Source: Marinobacter salinisoli
GTDB lineage: Bacteria; Pseudomonadota; Gammaproteobacteria; Pseudomonadales; Oleiphilaceae
Assembly: GCF_017301335.1 (NCBI RefSeq)
Contig: NZ_CP071247.1
Coordinates: 992,001 to 1,056,000 of the forward strand
Length of the DNA stretch: 64,000 nt
Reading direction: 5' to 3'
How positions within the stretch are numbered: the stretch's first letter is position 1; each line of letters begins with the position of its first letter. This document shows, piece after piece, positions 7,644-15,848 of this stretch. The notes under the pieces were generated by a model, which ran no database searches, was not told where the DNA came from, and was given only the letters and a program-made list of their open reading frames with translations. Both the position numbers and the translations under genes were made by a program.

Positions 7644-10544
7644 ATGCTGCAATATTACGAGCCCGATCAACGGCACCTGAATCCGGACCGGGACTACGGC
7701 ACACCGCCGAGCGCATCGGAGACACTGGTCGAGCTGACCATCGACGGCACTGCGATCCGGGTGCCCGAGGGCACCTCCGTGCTGCGGGCTGCCGCGATGG
7801 CCGGCATCAACATTCCCAAATTATGTGCCTCGGATAATCTCGACGCCTTCGGTTCGTGCCGCTTGTGCGCGGTTCAGGTAGCGGGGCAGCGGGGCTACCC
7901 GGCGGCCTGCACCACACCGGTGGCCGATGGTATGGCGGTGACCACACAGAACGACCGGCTGGCCCGGTTGCGCCGCAACATCATGGAACTCTACATATCC
8001 GATCATCCGCTGGACTGCCTGACCTGTCCGGCCAATGGCAATTGCGAGCTACAGGATATGGCCGGTGTGGTTGGCCTGCGCGACGTGCGTTACGGCTTCA
8101 GCGGTGAGAACCATCTGCAGGCGGAAACCGATGCCTCGAACCCCTATTTCAGTTTTGACCCCAGCAAGTGCATTGTCTGTTCCCGCTGTGTACGGGCCTG
8201 TGAAGAAGTGCAGGGTACCTTCGCCCTGACCATCGACGGGCGAGGCTTTGACTCCAAGGTATCCGCCGGCCAGAACCAGCCGTTCATGGACTCCGAGTGC
8301 GTCTCTTGTGGCGCCTGCGTGCAGACCTGCCCGACCTCGACCTTGATGGAAAAAAGCGTGATCGAAGCCGGTCAGCCGGAGCACAGTGTGGTGACCACCT
8401 GTGCCTACTGTGGCGTAGGTTGCTCGTTCAAGGCGGAAATGCAGGGCGAGCGGGTGATCCGCATGGTGCCCTACAAGGGCGGCCATGCCAACCACGGCCA
8501 CGCGTGCGTCAAAGGGCGCTTTGCCTTCGGGTACGCCACCCACCAGGACCGCATCCGGGAACCCATGATCCGGGATGCCATTAACGACCCGTGGCGCACC
8601 GTGTCCTGGGACGAGGCGATTGAATTTGCCGCCAGGCGACTGCGGGAAACCCAGGCCAGGTATGGCCGGGAAAGCATTGGTGGCATTACGTCGTCGCGCT
8701 GCACCAACGAGGAAACCTATCTGGTGCAGAAGCTGATTCGGGCGGCCTTTGGCAACAACAACACCGACACCTGCGCGCGGGTGTGCCATTCACCCACCGG
8801 GTACGGCCTGAAAACCACCATAGGCGAATCCGCCGGCACCCAGACCTTCGATTCGGTGATGAAGTCGGACGCCATCATCGTGGTGGGGGCTAACCCCACC
8901 GATGCCCACCCGGTGTTTGCCTCCCAGATGCGCCGGCGTTTGCGGCAGGGCGCCCGGCTGATCGTGATCGACCCGCGTCGCATTGACCTGCTCCATACCC
9001 CCCATGGCGGGGAGGCCATGCACCTGGCACTGCGCCCGGGCACCAACGTGGCGTTGATCAACGCGCTCAGCCATGTGGTGGTCACCGAGGGGCTGGAGGA
9101 CCAGGCGTTCATCGACCAGCGCTGCGAGCCGGGAGCCTACCAGGAGTGGCGGGCATTTATCGTTGAAGCGCGCAATTCCCCGGAGGCCACGGAGGCCGTG
9201 ACCGGAGTGCCGGCAACGCAGGTGCGCCAGGCCGCCCGGCTCTTCGCCGAGGCGGGCAACGGCGCCATCTACTACGGGCTCGGGGTCACCGAGCACAGCC
9301 AGGGCTCGACCATGGTCATGGGCATTGCCAATCTGGCCATGGCCACCGGCAACCTCGGTCGTGAAGGCGTGGGGGTGAACCCTCTGCGGGGCCAGAACAA
9401 CGTGCAGGGGTCCTGCGACATGGGATCCTTCCCCCATGAGTTTCCCGGTTATCAGCACGTGGCGGACACCCGGGTGCACCAGAATTTCGAGGCCGAATGG
9501 GGCGTGACGCTGGATAACGAGCCGGGCCTGCGCATTCCCAACATGTTCGATGCGGCGGTCGCCGGCCACTTCAAGGGCTTGTATGTGCAGGGCGAGGATG
9601 TGGCCCAGTCGGATCCGAACATCCAGCATGTGGAGGCCGCGCTGACCGCGCTGGACTGTCTGATCGTTCAGGACATCTTCCTGAACGAAACCGCCAAGTA
9701 CGCCCACGTCCTGCTGCCCGGCTCGACCTTTCTGGAGAAGAACGGCACCTTCACCAACGCCGAGCGACGCATCAACCGGGTGCGCCGGGTCATGGCGCCC
9801 ATCGCCGGGCTGGAAGACTGGGAAGTCACCATGGCGCTGTCCAACGCCATGGGTTACCCCATGCACTACAGCCACCCGTCCGAAATCATGGCTGAAATCG
9901 CCCGCCTGACGCCCAGCTTTGCCGGAGTCAGCTACAACAAGCTGGACCGCCTGGGCAGCATCCAGTGGCCCTGTAACGATGCCCATCCGGAAGGCACGCC
10001 GACCATGCACGTGCACGACTTTCCCATCGGCAAGGGTCATTTCGCGGTGACCGAATACGTTGCCAGCAACGAGAAAACCACCCGCAGGTACCCGCTGGTG
10101 CTGACCACCGGCCGCATCCTGACCCAGTACAACGTAGGCGCCCAGACCCGCCGAACCAACAACAGCCAGTGGCACCCGGAGGATGTGCTGGAAATCCATC
10201 CCAGCGATGCCGAACTCCGGGGTATCCGCGCGGGCGACTGGGTGGGCATCACCAGCCGCGTCGGGCAGACCGTGGTGCGGGCCCGGATCAGCGAGCGCAT
10301 GCTGCCGGGAGTGGTGTACACCACCTTCCATCACCCGGAGACCGGCGCCAATGTCATTACCACGGAGAACTCCGACTGGGCCACCAACTGTCCCGAATAC
10401 AAGGTCACCGCGGTACAGGTGGAGAAAGTCACCCAGCCGTCGGCCTGGCAGCGCCACTTTGAGCAGTTCGATGAACGCCAGCACCAGTTACTGAAACCGG
10501 TCACCAGCGATTCGGAGGCAGCCAATGCGCCAGCGCTCAAGTAG
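7644..10544 (+). CDS. fdsA: Formate dehydrogenase catalytic alpha subunit (Mo/W-bisMGD)
   Basis: This 966-residue fusion has an N-terminal NuoG-like part: a [2Fe-2S] site in CASDNLDAFGSCRLC, HPLDCLTCPANGNC, then CIVCSRCVRAC and CVSCGACVQTC for two [4Fe-4S] clusters. The FdhF-like molybdopterin part begins CAYCGVGC. The residue that binds Mo is Cys (ARVCHSPT, about residue 381), so no selenocysteine is needed. It oxidises formate at the bis-MGD centre. The start MLQYYEPD follows GGAGGGAGG; the open frame extends upstream into fdsB but is unlikely to be used. It overlaps fdhD by 20 bases. Confidence 0.95.
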   Translation: MLQYYEPDQRHLNPDRDYGTPPSASETLVELTIDGTAIRVPEGTSVLRAAAMAGINIPKLCASDNLDAFGSCRLCAVQVAGQRGYPAACTTPVADGMAVTTQNDRLARLRRNIMELYISDHPLDCLTCPANGNCELQDMAGVVGLRDVRYGFSGENHLQAETDASNPYFSFDPSKCIVCSRCVRACEEVQGTFALTIDGRGFDSKVSAGQNQPFMDSECVSCGACVQTCPTSTLMEKSVIEAGQPEHSVVTTCAYCGVGCSFKAEMQGERVIRMVPYKGGHANHGHACVKGRFAFGYATHQDRIREPMIRDAINDPWRTVSWDEAIEFAARRLRETQARYGRESIGGITSSRCTNEETYLVQKLIRAAFGNNNTDTCARVCHSPTGYGLKTTIGESAGTQTFDSVMKSDAIIVVGANPTDAHPVFASQMRRRLRQGARLIVIDPRRIDLLHTPHGGEAMHLALRPGTNVALINALSHVVVTEGLEDQAFIDQRCEPGAYQEWRAFIVEARNSPEATEAVTGVPATQVRQAARLFAEAGNGAIYYGLGVTEHSQGSTMVMGIANLAMATGNLGREGVGVNPLRGQNNVQGSCDMGSFPHEFPGYQHVADTRVHQNFEAEWGVTLDNEPGLRIPNMFDAAVAGHFKGLYVQGEDVAQSDPNIQHVEAALTALDCLIVQDIFLNETAKYAHVLLPGSTFLEKNGTFTNAERRINRVRRVMAPIAGLEDWEVTMALSNAMGYPMHYSHPSEIMAEIARLTPSFAGVSYNKLDRLGSIQWPCNDAHPEGTPTMHVHDFPIGKGHFAVTEYVASNEKTTRRYPLVLTTGRILTQYNVGAQTRRTNNSQWHPEDVLEIHPSDAELRGIRAGDWVGITSRVGQTVVRARISERMLPGVVYTTFHHPETGANVITTENSDWATNCPEYKVTAVQVEKVTQPSAWQRHFEQFDERQHQLLKPVTSDSEAANAPALK

Positions 10545-11394
10545 TCCCGGTGGCCAGCCCCGGGCCGGGGACACGGCGCCTTTGCCGTTACCGGTCCGGG
10601 AGCTGGCGGTGGAGGTGCACGGTGGCATGGCCGGTACCCCGGGGCTGGACCGTGTGGCTGAGGAAATTCCGGTGGCGCTGGTCTACAACGGCGTCTCCTA
10701 CGCTGTGATGATGGCCTCACCGACGGATCTGGAGGACTTTGCGTTGGGTTTCAGCCTGACCGAAGGCATCCTGGATCGTGCCGATCAGCTGTTCGGTCTT
10801 GACGTCATGGCCAATGAGCTCGGACTCAGTGTCGACATGCACATTGCCGGCGAGTGCCTGGCCCGGCTCAAGGCGCGGCGCCGAAACTTTGCCGGACGCA
10901 CCGGCTGTGGCCTGTGCGGTGTCGAGTCGCTGGAGCAGGCAATTCCTGCCGTGGCGAGTGTGACCCCCGCCCCGGTGCCGAGGGACGGAGCGGTACAGGC
11001 GGCCTTGACCCGCCTGCGTGAGCATCAGCAGCTGCAGGAGCAGACCGGCGCCACCCACGCGGCGGCCTGGTGCGATGCCCGGGGCCATATCCTGTGTGCC
11101 AGGGAGGACGTGGGTCGCCACAATGCCCTCGACAAGCTCATCGGAGCCCGGCTCCGGGCCGGCGGCGCCTTGCAGGATGGCTTTGTCCTGGTGTCCAGTC
11201 GCGCCAGTTACGAGATGGTGCAGAAGTGCGCCAGTGTCGGGATCAGTTGTCTGGTCGCGCTGTCAGCCCCCACGGCGCTGGCGATCCGGCTGGCCCGGCA
11301 GGCCGGCATGACCCTGATCGCGTTCGCCCGGCCCGGGCGTCACGTGCTTTACCACCGCAGTGAACCCCAGACCGCAGAGGTAAGTCATGACTGA
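10525..11394 (+). CDS. fdhD: FdhD, sulfurtransferase needed for formate dehydrogenase activity
   Basis: This 289-residue protein carries the conserved CxxC of FdhD in GRTGCGLCGVES (about residues 129-132) and the motif REDVGRHNALDKLIGA. E. coli FdhD transfers sulfur from IscS to the molybdenum cofactor before insertion into formate dehydrogenase. It overlaps the ends of both fdsA and fdsD, as expected for translational coupling in an fds operon. Confidence 0.93.
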   Translation: MRQRSSSPGGQPRAGDTAPLPLPVRELAVEVHGGMAGTPGLDRVAEEIPVALVYNGVSYAVMMASPTDLEDFALGFSLTEGILDRADQLFGLDVMANELGLSVDMHIAGECLARLKARRRNFAGRTGCGLCGVESLEQAIPAVASVTPAPVPRDGAVQAALTRLREHQQLQEQTGATHAAAWCDARGHILCAREDVGRHNALDKLIGARLRAGGALQDGFVLVSSRASYEMVQKCASVGISCLVALSAPTALAIRLARQAGMTLIAFARPGRHVLYHRSEPQTAEVSHD

Positions 11395-11626
11395 CCAGGA
11401 ACTCGCTCACCTGATCCAGATGCTCAACCAGATCAGTGCCAACAACATTTATCACGGGGACGAGGCCCGCGCCGCCGACACCGTCGCCACCCACCTGCGC
11501 AAGTTCTGGGCCCGCAGTATGCGGCAGAAAATCATCGCGTATGCCGGTGTTGATGGCACTGAGCTGTCCAATGTCTCCAGGCTGGCGGTTGCCCGCCTGA
11601 ACGCGGACACCCGAACGGAGGTGTGA
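11387..11626 (+). CDS. fdsD: Formate dehydrogenase delta subunit
   Basis: This small 79-residue acidic protein (MTDQELAHLIQMLNQISANNIYHGD) matches FdsD, with the typical NQI-AN and FWARSMRQKII segments. FdsD is required for activity of soluble NAD-dependent formate dehydrogenases, probably in assembly or cofactor handling. It overlaps fdhD by 8 bases and is followed after 1 base by an SDR gene. Confidence 0.88.
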   Translation: MTDQELAHLIQMLNQISANNIYHGDEARAADTVATHLRKFWARSMRQKIIAYAGVDGTELSNVSRLAVARLNADTRTEV

Positions 11627-11627
11627 C

Positions 11628-12326
11628 ATGAGCAACGTTTGTGTGGTGATTGGCGTTGGACCGGACAACGGCGAGGCCCTGGTGCGCCGGTTCTGCGATG
11701 AAGGCTATCAGGTCGCAATGCTCGCCCGGAGCGAGGATTACCTGGCTCGGCTTGCGGATGAGCTGCCAAACGCCAATGCTTTCGTCTGCGATGTCACCGA
11801 CCTGGATTCGGTGCCGTCGGTGTTTGCCGACATTGAGCAGGAACTGGGCGCGGCTTCGGTGCTGCTTTACAACGCCGGTGGCGGCGTGTTCAAGAACGCC
11901 GAGGCGGCGAGTCTGGCAGACTTCGAGGCAAACTGGCGGATTAATGTGGCGGCCCTGGTGGCGGCTACGCAGGCGGTGTTGCCGCAACTGCGTCAGCATG
12001 ACCGGGCGAGTATTGTGATTACGAGTGCCTCCGCTGCACTGCGTGGTCGGGCCAATACCGCCCCCTTTGCCTCGGCCAAGGCGGCGCAGCGCAGTCTGGC
12101 GCAGTCGTTGGCCCGGCAACTGGGGCCCGAGCGGATCCACGTGGCGAACGTGATTCTCGATGGTGTGGTGGATCTGCCACGCACCCGTGAGGCAATGCCG
12201 GATCAACCCGATGACTTTTTTATTCAGCCGGCGGCGGTTGCCGAGGCAGTGTGGATGCTGACTCAGCAAGCGCCTTCAGCGTGGACCTTCGAGCTGGACC
12301 TGAGGCCATTTGGGGAAACCTGGTAA
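11628..12326 (+). CDS. SDR-fold oxidoreductase linked to the formate dehydrogenase operon
   Basis: This 232-residue Rossmann protein has an atypical N-terminal glycine motif (VIGVGPDNGEALVRRF), the NAG motif (LYNAGGG) and ITSASAALRG. The usual catalytic YxxxK reads FASAK, so Tyr is replaced by Phe; I recall a branch of the family with the same change. It begins 1 base after fdsD and is surely in the same transcript. Its role with formate dehydrogenase is unknown. NAD(P) binding is likely, and catalysis by the classical mechanism is doubtful. Confidence 0.8.
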   Translation: MSNVCVVIGVGPDNGEALVRRFCDEGYQVAMLARSEDYLARLADELPNANAFVCDVTDLDSVPSVFADIEQELGAASVLLYNAGGGVFKNAEAASLADFEANWRINVAALVAATQAVLPQLRQHDRASIVITSASAALRGRANTAPFASAKAAQRSLAQSLARQLGPERIHVANVILDGVVDLPRTREAMPDQPDDFFIQPAAVAEAVWMLTQQAPSAWTFELDLRPFGETW

Positions 12327-12335
12327 AGAGCAGGC

Positions 12336-13082
12336 TCAGACCTGGTGGGTGGCCAGTATTTTCTGTAGGAAATCCCGGGTGCGCGGGTCCTGGGGGTGGT
12401 AGAATATTTCGCTCGGTGGCCCCTGTTCCACAATGCGGCCGCCTTCGATGAACACCACCCGATCCGCCACGTCGCGGGCGAAGGCCATTTCGTGAGTGAC
12501 CAGAATCATGGTCTGGTGTTCGGCGGCCAGCTGTTTCATCAGCGCCAGCACTTCGTCCACCCATTCCGGATCCAGTGACGAGGTGGGTTCGTCAAACAGA
12601 ATCACCTCCGCGCCGGTGGCCATGGCCCGGCCAATACCCACACGTTGTTGCTGACCGCCGGACAGGGATGCCGGGTAAGAATCGGCCTTGTCGGCCAGGC
12701 CAATGCGTTCGAGGATTTCCCGGGCCCGCTCGTGGGCTTTCGCCTTGGACCAGCGGTCGACCACGATCAGCCGTTCGGCGATGTTTTCCAGCGCCGTCTT
12801 GTTGGCGAACAGCGCGTAGTTCTGGAATACAAAGGCGGTGTGGCGGCGCAGTTGCAGGATATCCTGCTTGCTGGCCTTTTCCAGGTTCACCGTCAAGTCG
12901 CCCACCGTCAGCTCGCCGGAGGTGGGTTGTTCCAGGAAGTTCACACACCGCAGCAGGGTGGATTTACCGGTTCCCGAGGGGCCGATAATGACCACGATTT
13001 CGCCCTTCGCCACGGTCAGATCGATACCGTCGAGCACAACAGCATCGCCGAATTGCTTGCGCAGACCAGTCAGTTTGATCAT
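12336..13082 (-). CDS. Polar amino-acid ABC transporter ATP-binding protein
   Basis: This 248-residue ATPase has Walker A GPSGTGKST, signature LSGGQQQRV, Walker B VILFDEP and the switch His in LVTHEM. Sequence and operon type fit the PAAT family (GlnQ/TcyN-like). Its ATG overlaps the permease stop (ATGA). It ends convergent to the SDR gene with 9 bases between. It energises import of an amino acid; cystine-type transport is plausible but unproven. Confidence 0.93.
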   Translation of the reverse strand: MIKLTGLRKQFGDAVVLDGIDLTVAKGEIVVIIGPSGTGKSTLLRCVNFLEQPTSGELTVGDLTVNLEKASKQDILQLRRHTAFVFQNYALFANKTALENIAERLIVVDRWSKAKAHERAREILERIGLADKADSYPASLSGGQQQRVGIGRAMATGAEVILFDEPTSSLDPEWVDEVLALMKQLAAEHQTMILVTHEMAFARDVADRVVFIEGGRIVEQGPPSEIFYHPQDPRTRDFLQKILATHQV

Positions 13083-13753
13083 CGGCTATAGGCCTTGTTC
13101 AGGCGGGTTTCGAGATTGCCCTGCAGCCACGACAATAGCTCCACCACGATCCAGTACATGATGGCCGCCACTATGAAGGCCTCGAAGTACAGGAAGCTGC
13201 CGGAGGCTTCTTTCTGGGTCGCGCCCATCAGTTCCGTGACGCCCAGGGTGAACGCCAGCGAGGTGGCTTTGATCATGTCGATGAAGTAGTTCATCAACGT
13301 CGGCAATGCCACGCGCGTGGCCTGGGGCAGGATAATGCGGCGCATCAGCTGGCCGTTGGTCATGCCAATGGACAGCGCTGCTTCGGTCTGGCTGCGGTCA
13401 ACGCCGACAATGGCGGCCCGGATGGACTCGGCCATGTAGGCAGCGAAGTGCATGGTCAGGCCCATGATGGTGGCGGTGATGCCATCGATCACGGTCAGCG
13501 AGCTGAACAGCTGGGGCAGTCCGTAGTAGAACAGAAACAGCTGAACCAGTAGCGGCGTGCCGCGGAAGAACGAGATGAAGACGATGGTGAACTGATTCAG
13601 CACCGGAATCTTCAACACCCGCACCACCGCAAACAGGCACGCCAGGATCAGCGCCAGGAGCATACCGATCGACGCCAGCTGCAAGGTCAGGGGCAGGTAT
13701 CCGAGCAGGACCGGAACCAGCCCTATCATGTAGTCGACGTCGAGGGTACTCAT
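13079..13753 (-). CDS. Polar amino-acid ABC transporter permease
   Basis: This 224-residue membrane protein has about five hydrophobic segments. It has the HisM/TcyL-type permease region FRGTPLLVQLFLFYYGLPQ and an EAA-type loop (AALSIGMTNGQLMRRIILPQA) that docks the ATPase. It lies between the ATPase and the binding protein in one operon and starts 17 bases after the latter's stop. A homodimer is likely because only one permease gene is present. Confidence 0.93.
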   Translation of the reverse strand: MSTLDVDYMIGLVPVLLGYLPLTLQLASIGMLLALILACLFAVVRVLKIPVLNQFTIVFISFFRGTPLLVQLFLFYYGLPQLFSSLTVIDGITATIMGLTMHFAAYMAESIRAAIVGVDRSQTEAALSIGMTNGQLMRRIILPQATRVALPTLMNYFIDMIKATSLAFTLGVTELMGATQKEASGSFLYFEAFIVAAIMYWIVVELLSWLQGNLETRLNKAYSR

Positions 13754-13770
13754 GGTTCTGTCGCCTGTCC

Positions 13771-14523
13771 TCAGGGAGTGGTGATGTCAGTACCGAACCA
13801 CTTCTCGGAAATCGCCTTCAGCGTGCCGTTGTCCCGCAGGGTGCTCAGGGCAGCGTTTACTTCATCACGCAGGGCACGGCCTTCTTCGGTATCCGGGAAC
13901 GGATAGGCGTTGGTGATCTGGGAGAAGGTCGGACCGGCCAGTTGCAGGGGCAGGGGCTTTTCCTTGATGATCTGGCTGGCGCTGACGCGGTCCATCACGA
14001 AGGCATCGACGCGGCCCAGGGCGGTGTCACGCTCGATGTTGCTGTCGTAGGTCTTGATGGTGATCTCGTCGGCGTAGGGCAGATCCCGCAGCAGGGCTTC
14101 GAAGTTGGAGCCCAGGTTGACCGCGACGGTCTTGCCTTTGAGGTCTTCCACGCTATTGACGGCGTCATTGCCCTTCTTGGTGACCACCTGGGCGCCGTCG
14201 TACACGTACGGCTCGCTGAACAGGTAGGCTTTCTGACGCTCTTCGGTGATGGTGATCTGGTTGGCGACGGTGTCAATGCGGCCAGAACCGAGCATGCCGA
14301 ACAAGCCGGAAAATGCGGCGGTGTGGTACTCCACCTCGCGGCCCATTTCTTCGGCAATGGCGTCCATCACGTCCACTTCAAAGCCCTTCAGGGTGTCTTG
14401 CTCAACAAACGTAAACGGAAAGTACTGGCCAGACATGCCAACACGGAGTTTGTTTTCCTCGGCATGCAGCGGTGCAGAGGCCAGGGACAGTACAACAAGA
14501 ACAGTCGCTAGCAGGGTTCTCAT
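13771..14523 (-). CDS. Amino-acid ABC transporter periplasmic substrate-binding protein
   Basis: This 250-residue SBP_bac_3 protein has a signal peptide (MRTLLATVLVVLSLASAPLHA). LRVGMSGQYFPFTFVEQDTLKGFEVDVMDAIAE and the typical C-terminal LRDNGTLKAISEKWFG follow. AAAGGAAA precedes the ATG at 14523. The open frame extends over 140 codons further upstream, but homology and the signal peptide place the start here. It is the first gene of the importer operon. Confidence 0.93.
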   Translation of the reverse strand: MRTLLATVLVVLSLASAPLHAEENKLRVGMSGQYFPFTFVEQDTLKGFEVDVMDAIAEEMGREVEYHTAAFSGLFGMLGSGRIDTVANQITITEERQKAYLFSEPYVYDGAQVVTKKGNDAVNSVEDLKGKTVAVNLGSNFEALLRDLPYADEITIKTYDSNIERDTALGRVDAFVMDRVSASQIIKEKPLPLQLAGPTFSQITNAYPFPDTEEGRALRDEVNAALSTLRDNGTLKAISEKWFGTDITTP

Positions 14524-14584
14524 GGTCGTTTCCTTTCTGAAGTTCCTGAGTGGGTGCCGCATCTGCGGCGTACGACGTTGAATA

Positions 14585-14605
14585 ATAGAGCCAAAAGGGC
14601 TCAAT
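14585..14605. promoter_or_regulatory. Small palindrome upstream of the ABC operon
   Basis: The 244-base gap before the DUF3179 gene holds GAGCC-N5-GGCTC embedded in AT-rich sequence (TTGAATAATAGAGCC...GGCTCAATAG). It could be an operator in the promoter of the ABC transporter operon. I see no clear -35/-10 pair. Confidence 0.3.
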
Positions 14606-14767
14606 AGCCTAACATGCAGAGGCGATGCCTCGATACGTGCTTTCCTTGAGATTGGTTTGCTGGCCCCCGGGTCGGCGGTCTGCATGAGCTGACGTAACAA
14701 ATAATCGTTGGCCGTGTCCCTGATGGGATGGGCGCTTTTCCGCGGGCGTCCGGCTTGAGGGGGACGC

Positions 14768-15736
14768 ATGATGTTGATCAAGAAGACGGTACGGCAAAGG
14801 GTGTCTGGGCCCGGGCTGGTGTGCTTGCTTGGCCTTGTTCTGCTGCTGCCGGTGCCGGCGGTGGCGCAGCAGAAAAACGGTTTTGATCTGGGGGCGGCGC
14901 TGATCCCTCCCGAACAGATTCTCCGGGGCGGGCCGCCCCGGGATGGCATCCCGGCATTGCTGAACCCGCGCTTTGAGAAACCGGCCGAGAGCCAGCCTTG
15001 GGCGGCTGGCGACCTGATGCTTACGTACGACGATCAACGCCAAAGCCTGGCTTTTCCGGTGGGCATTCTGAACTGGCACGAGATCGTCCAGACGGAGCTG
15101 AATGGCCAGCCCCTGCTGATTACCTTCTGCCCCCTGTGCGGCACCGGCATTGGCTTCAGCCCGGTGGTTGATGGCCGGGAACTATCTTTCGGTGTGTCCG
15201 GCCTGCTCTACAACAGCGACCTGCTGATGTACGACCACCAGACCGAGTCCTTATGGTCGCAAATCGAAGGCCGGGCGGTTTCCGGGCCGCTGGCCGGGAA
15301 GAAACTTGAACGTGTGCCGGTCCGGCATGAACGCTGGCAGGGCTGGCGCGAACGCGCCGGGCCGGCAGGCCGGGTGTTGTCCACCGACACCGGTTACCGC
15401 CGAGATTATCTGAAGTCCCCTTACGGCAATTACAGTCAGTCCGAGCGTCTCTACTTTCCGGTCAGCCAGACCAGCCGGAAATACCACCCGAAAACCTGGG
15501 TGCTGGGCTGGGTTCACAACGGGGAGGCCAAGGCCTGGCCGTTTCCCGAACTGGCGAAACACGGCGGTCTGCTGCAGGACGACATCGGCGGCAAGGCGGT
15601 CACGGTTGTCTATGACCCGGACGTTCCGGCGGCCGAGCTGAGGGATGAAAACGGGACACTGTTGCCGGCCACCCGGGCGTTCTGGTTTGCCTGGTACACC
15701 TTCCACCCGGACACTGGAATCTTCGAGCATCAATAA
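14768..15736 (+). CDS. DUF3179 domain-containing secreted protein
   Basis: This 322-residue protein has a signal peptide (hydrophobic LVCLLGLVLLLPVPAVA, cleavage near AVAQQ). The DUF3179 core includes ITFCPLCGTGIGFSP, FGVSGLLYNSDLLMYDHQTESLWSQ and WVLGWVHNGEAKAWPF. The CPLC pair and several conserved aromatic residues suggest metal or redox binding, but no function is established for the family. Two Met codons at 14768 and 14771 are possible starts. It opens a run of genes, three on this strand, that includes an NPC-repeat cytochrome. Confidence 0.88.
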   Translation: MMLIKKTVRQRVSGPGLVCLLGLVLLLPVPAVAQQKNGFDLGAALIPPEQILRGGPPRDGIPALLNPRFEKPAESQPWAAGDLMLTYDDQRQSLAFPVGILNWHEIVQTELNGQPLLITFCPLCGTGIGFSPVVDGRELSFGVSGLLYNSDLLMYDHQTESLWSQIEGRAVSGPLAGKKLERVPVRHERWQGWRERAGPAGRVLSTDTGYRRDYLKSPYGNYSQSERLYFPVSQTSRKYHPKTWVLGWVHNGEAKAWPFPELAKHGGLLQDDIGGKAVTVVYDPDVPAAELRDENGTLLPATRAFWFAWYTFHPDTGIFEHQ

Positions 15737-15751
15737 TTCGGTGTCCGGGTG
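15704..15751 (+). terminator. Inverted repeat spanning the DUF3179 stop codon
   Basis: CACCCGGACAC (15704-15714) and GTGTCCGGGTG (15741-15751) form a perfect 11-bp stem whose loop holds the stop codon. There is no T tract. It may protect the mRNA end or reduce read-through into the cytochrome gene. Confidence 0.45.
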
Positions 15752-15848
15752 TAATAGTTGCAGAATTCATGTGTCTCCCTGTTAACCGCCCTGCGCGGTA
15801 CAACGGTCCGAAACGGGCCACCGACGATGAAACGAGGGAGAGAACACC

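Noticed and set aside
8784-8786. Selenocysteine in the formate dehydrogenase alpha subunit
   Set aside because: The Mo-ligand position is an ordinary Cys codon (TGC) in an uninterrupted frame; no in-frame TGA or SECIS-like need.
8790-10484. Long antisense open frame (564 codons) opposite fdsA, and similar ones opposite fdsB, ask and nirB
   Set aside because: They mirror strongly coding genes in GC-rich DNA, have no recognisable domains, and no ribosome binding site or operon context.
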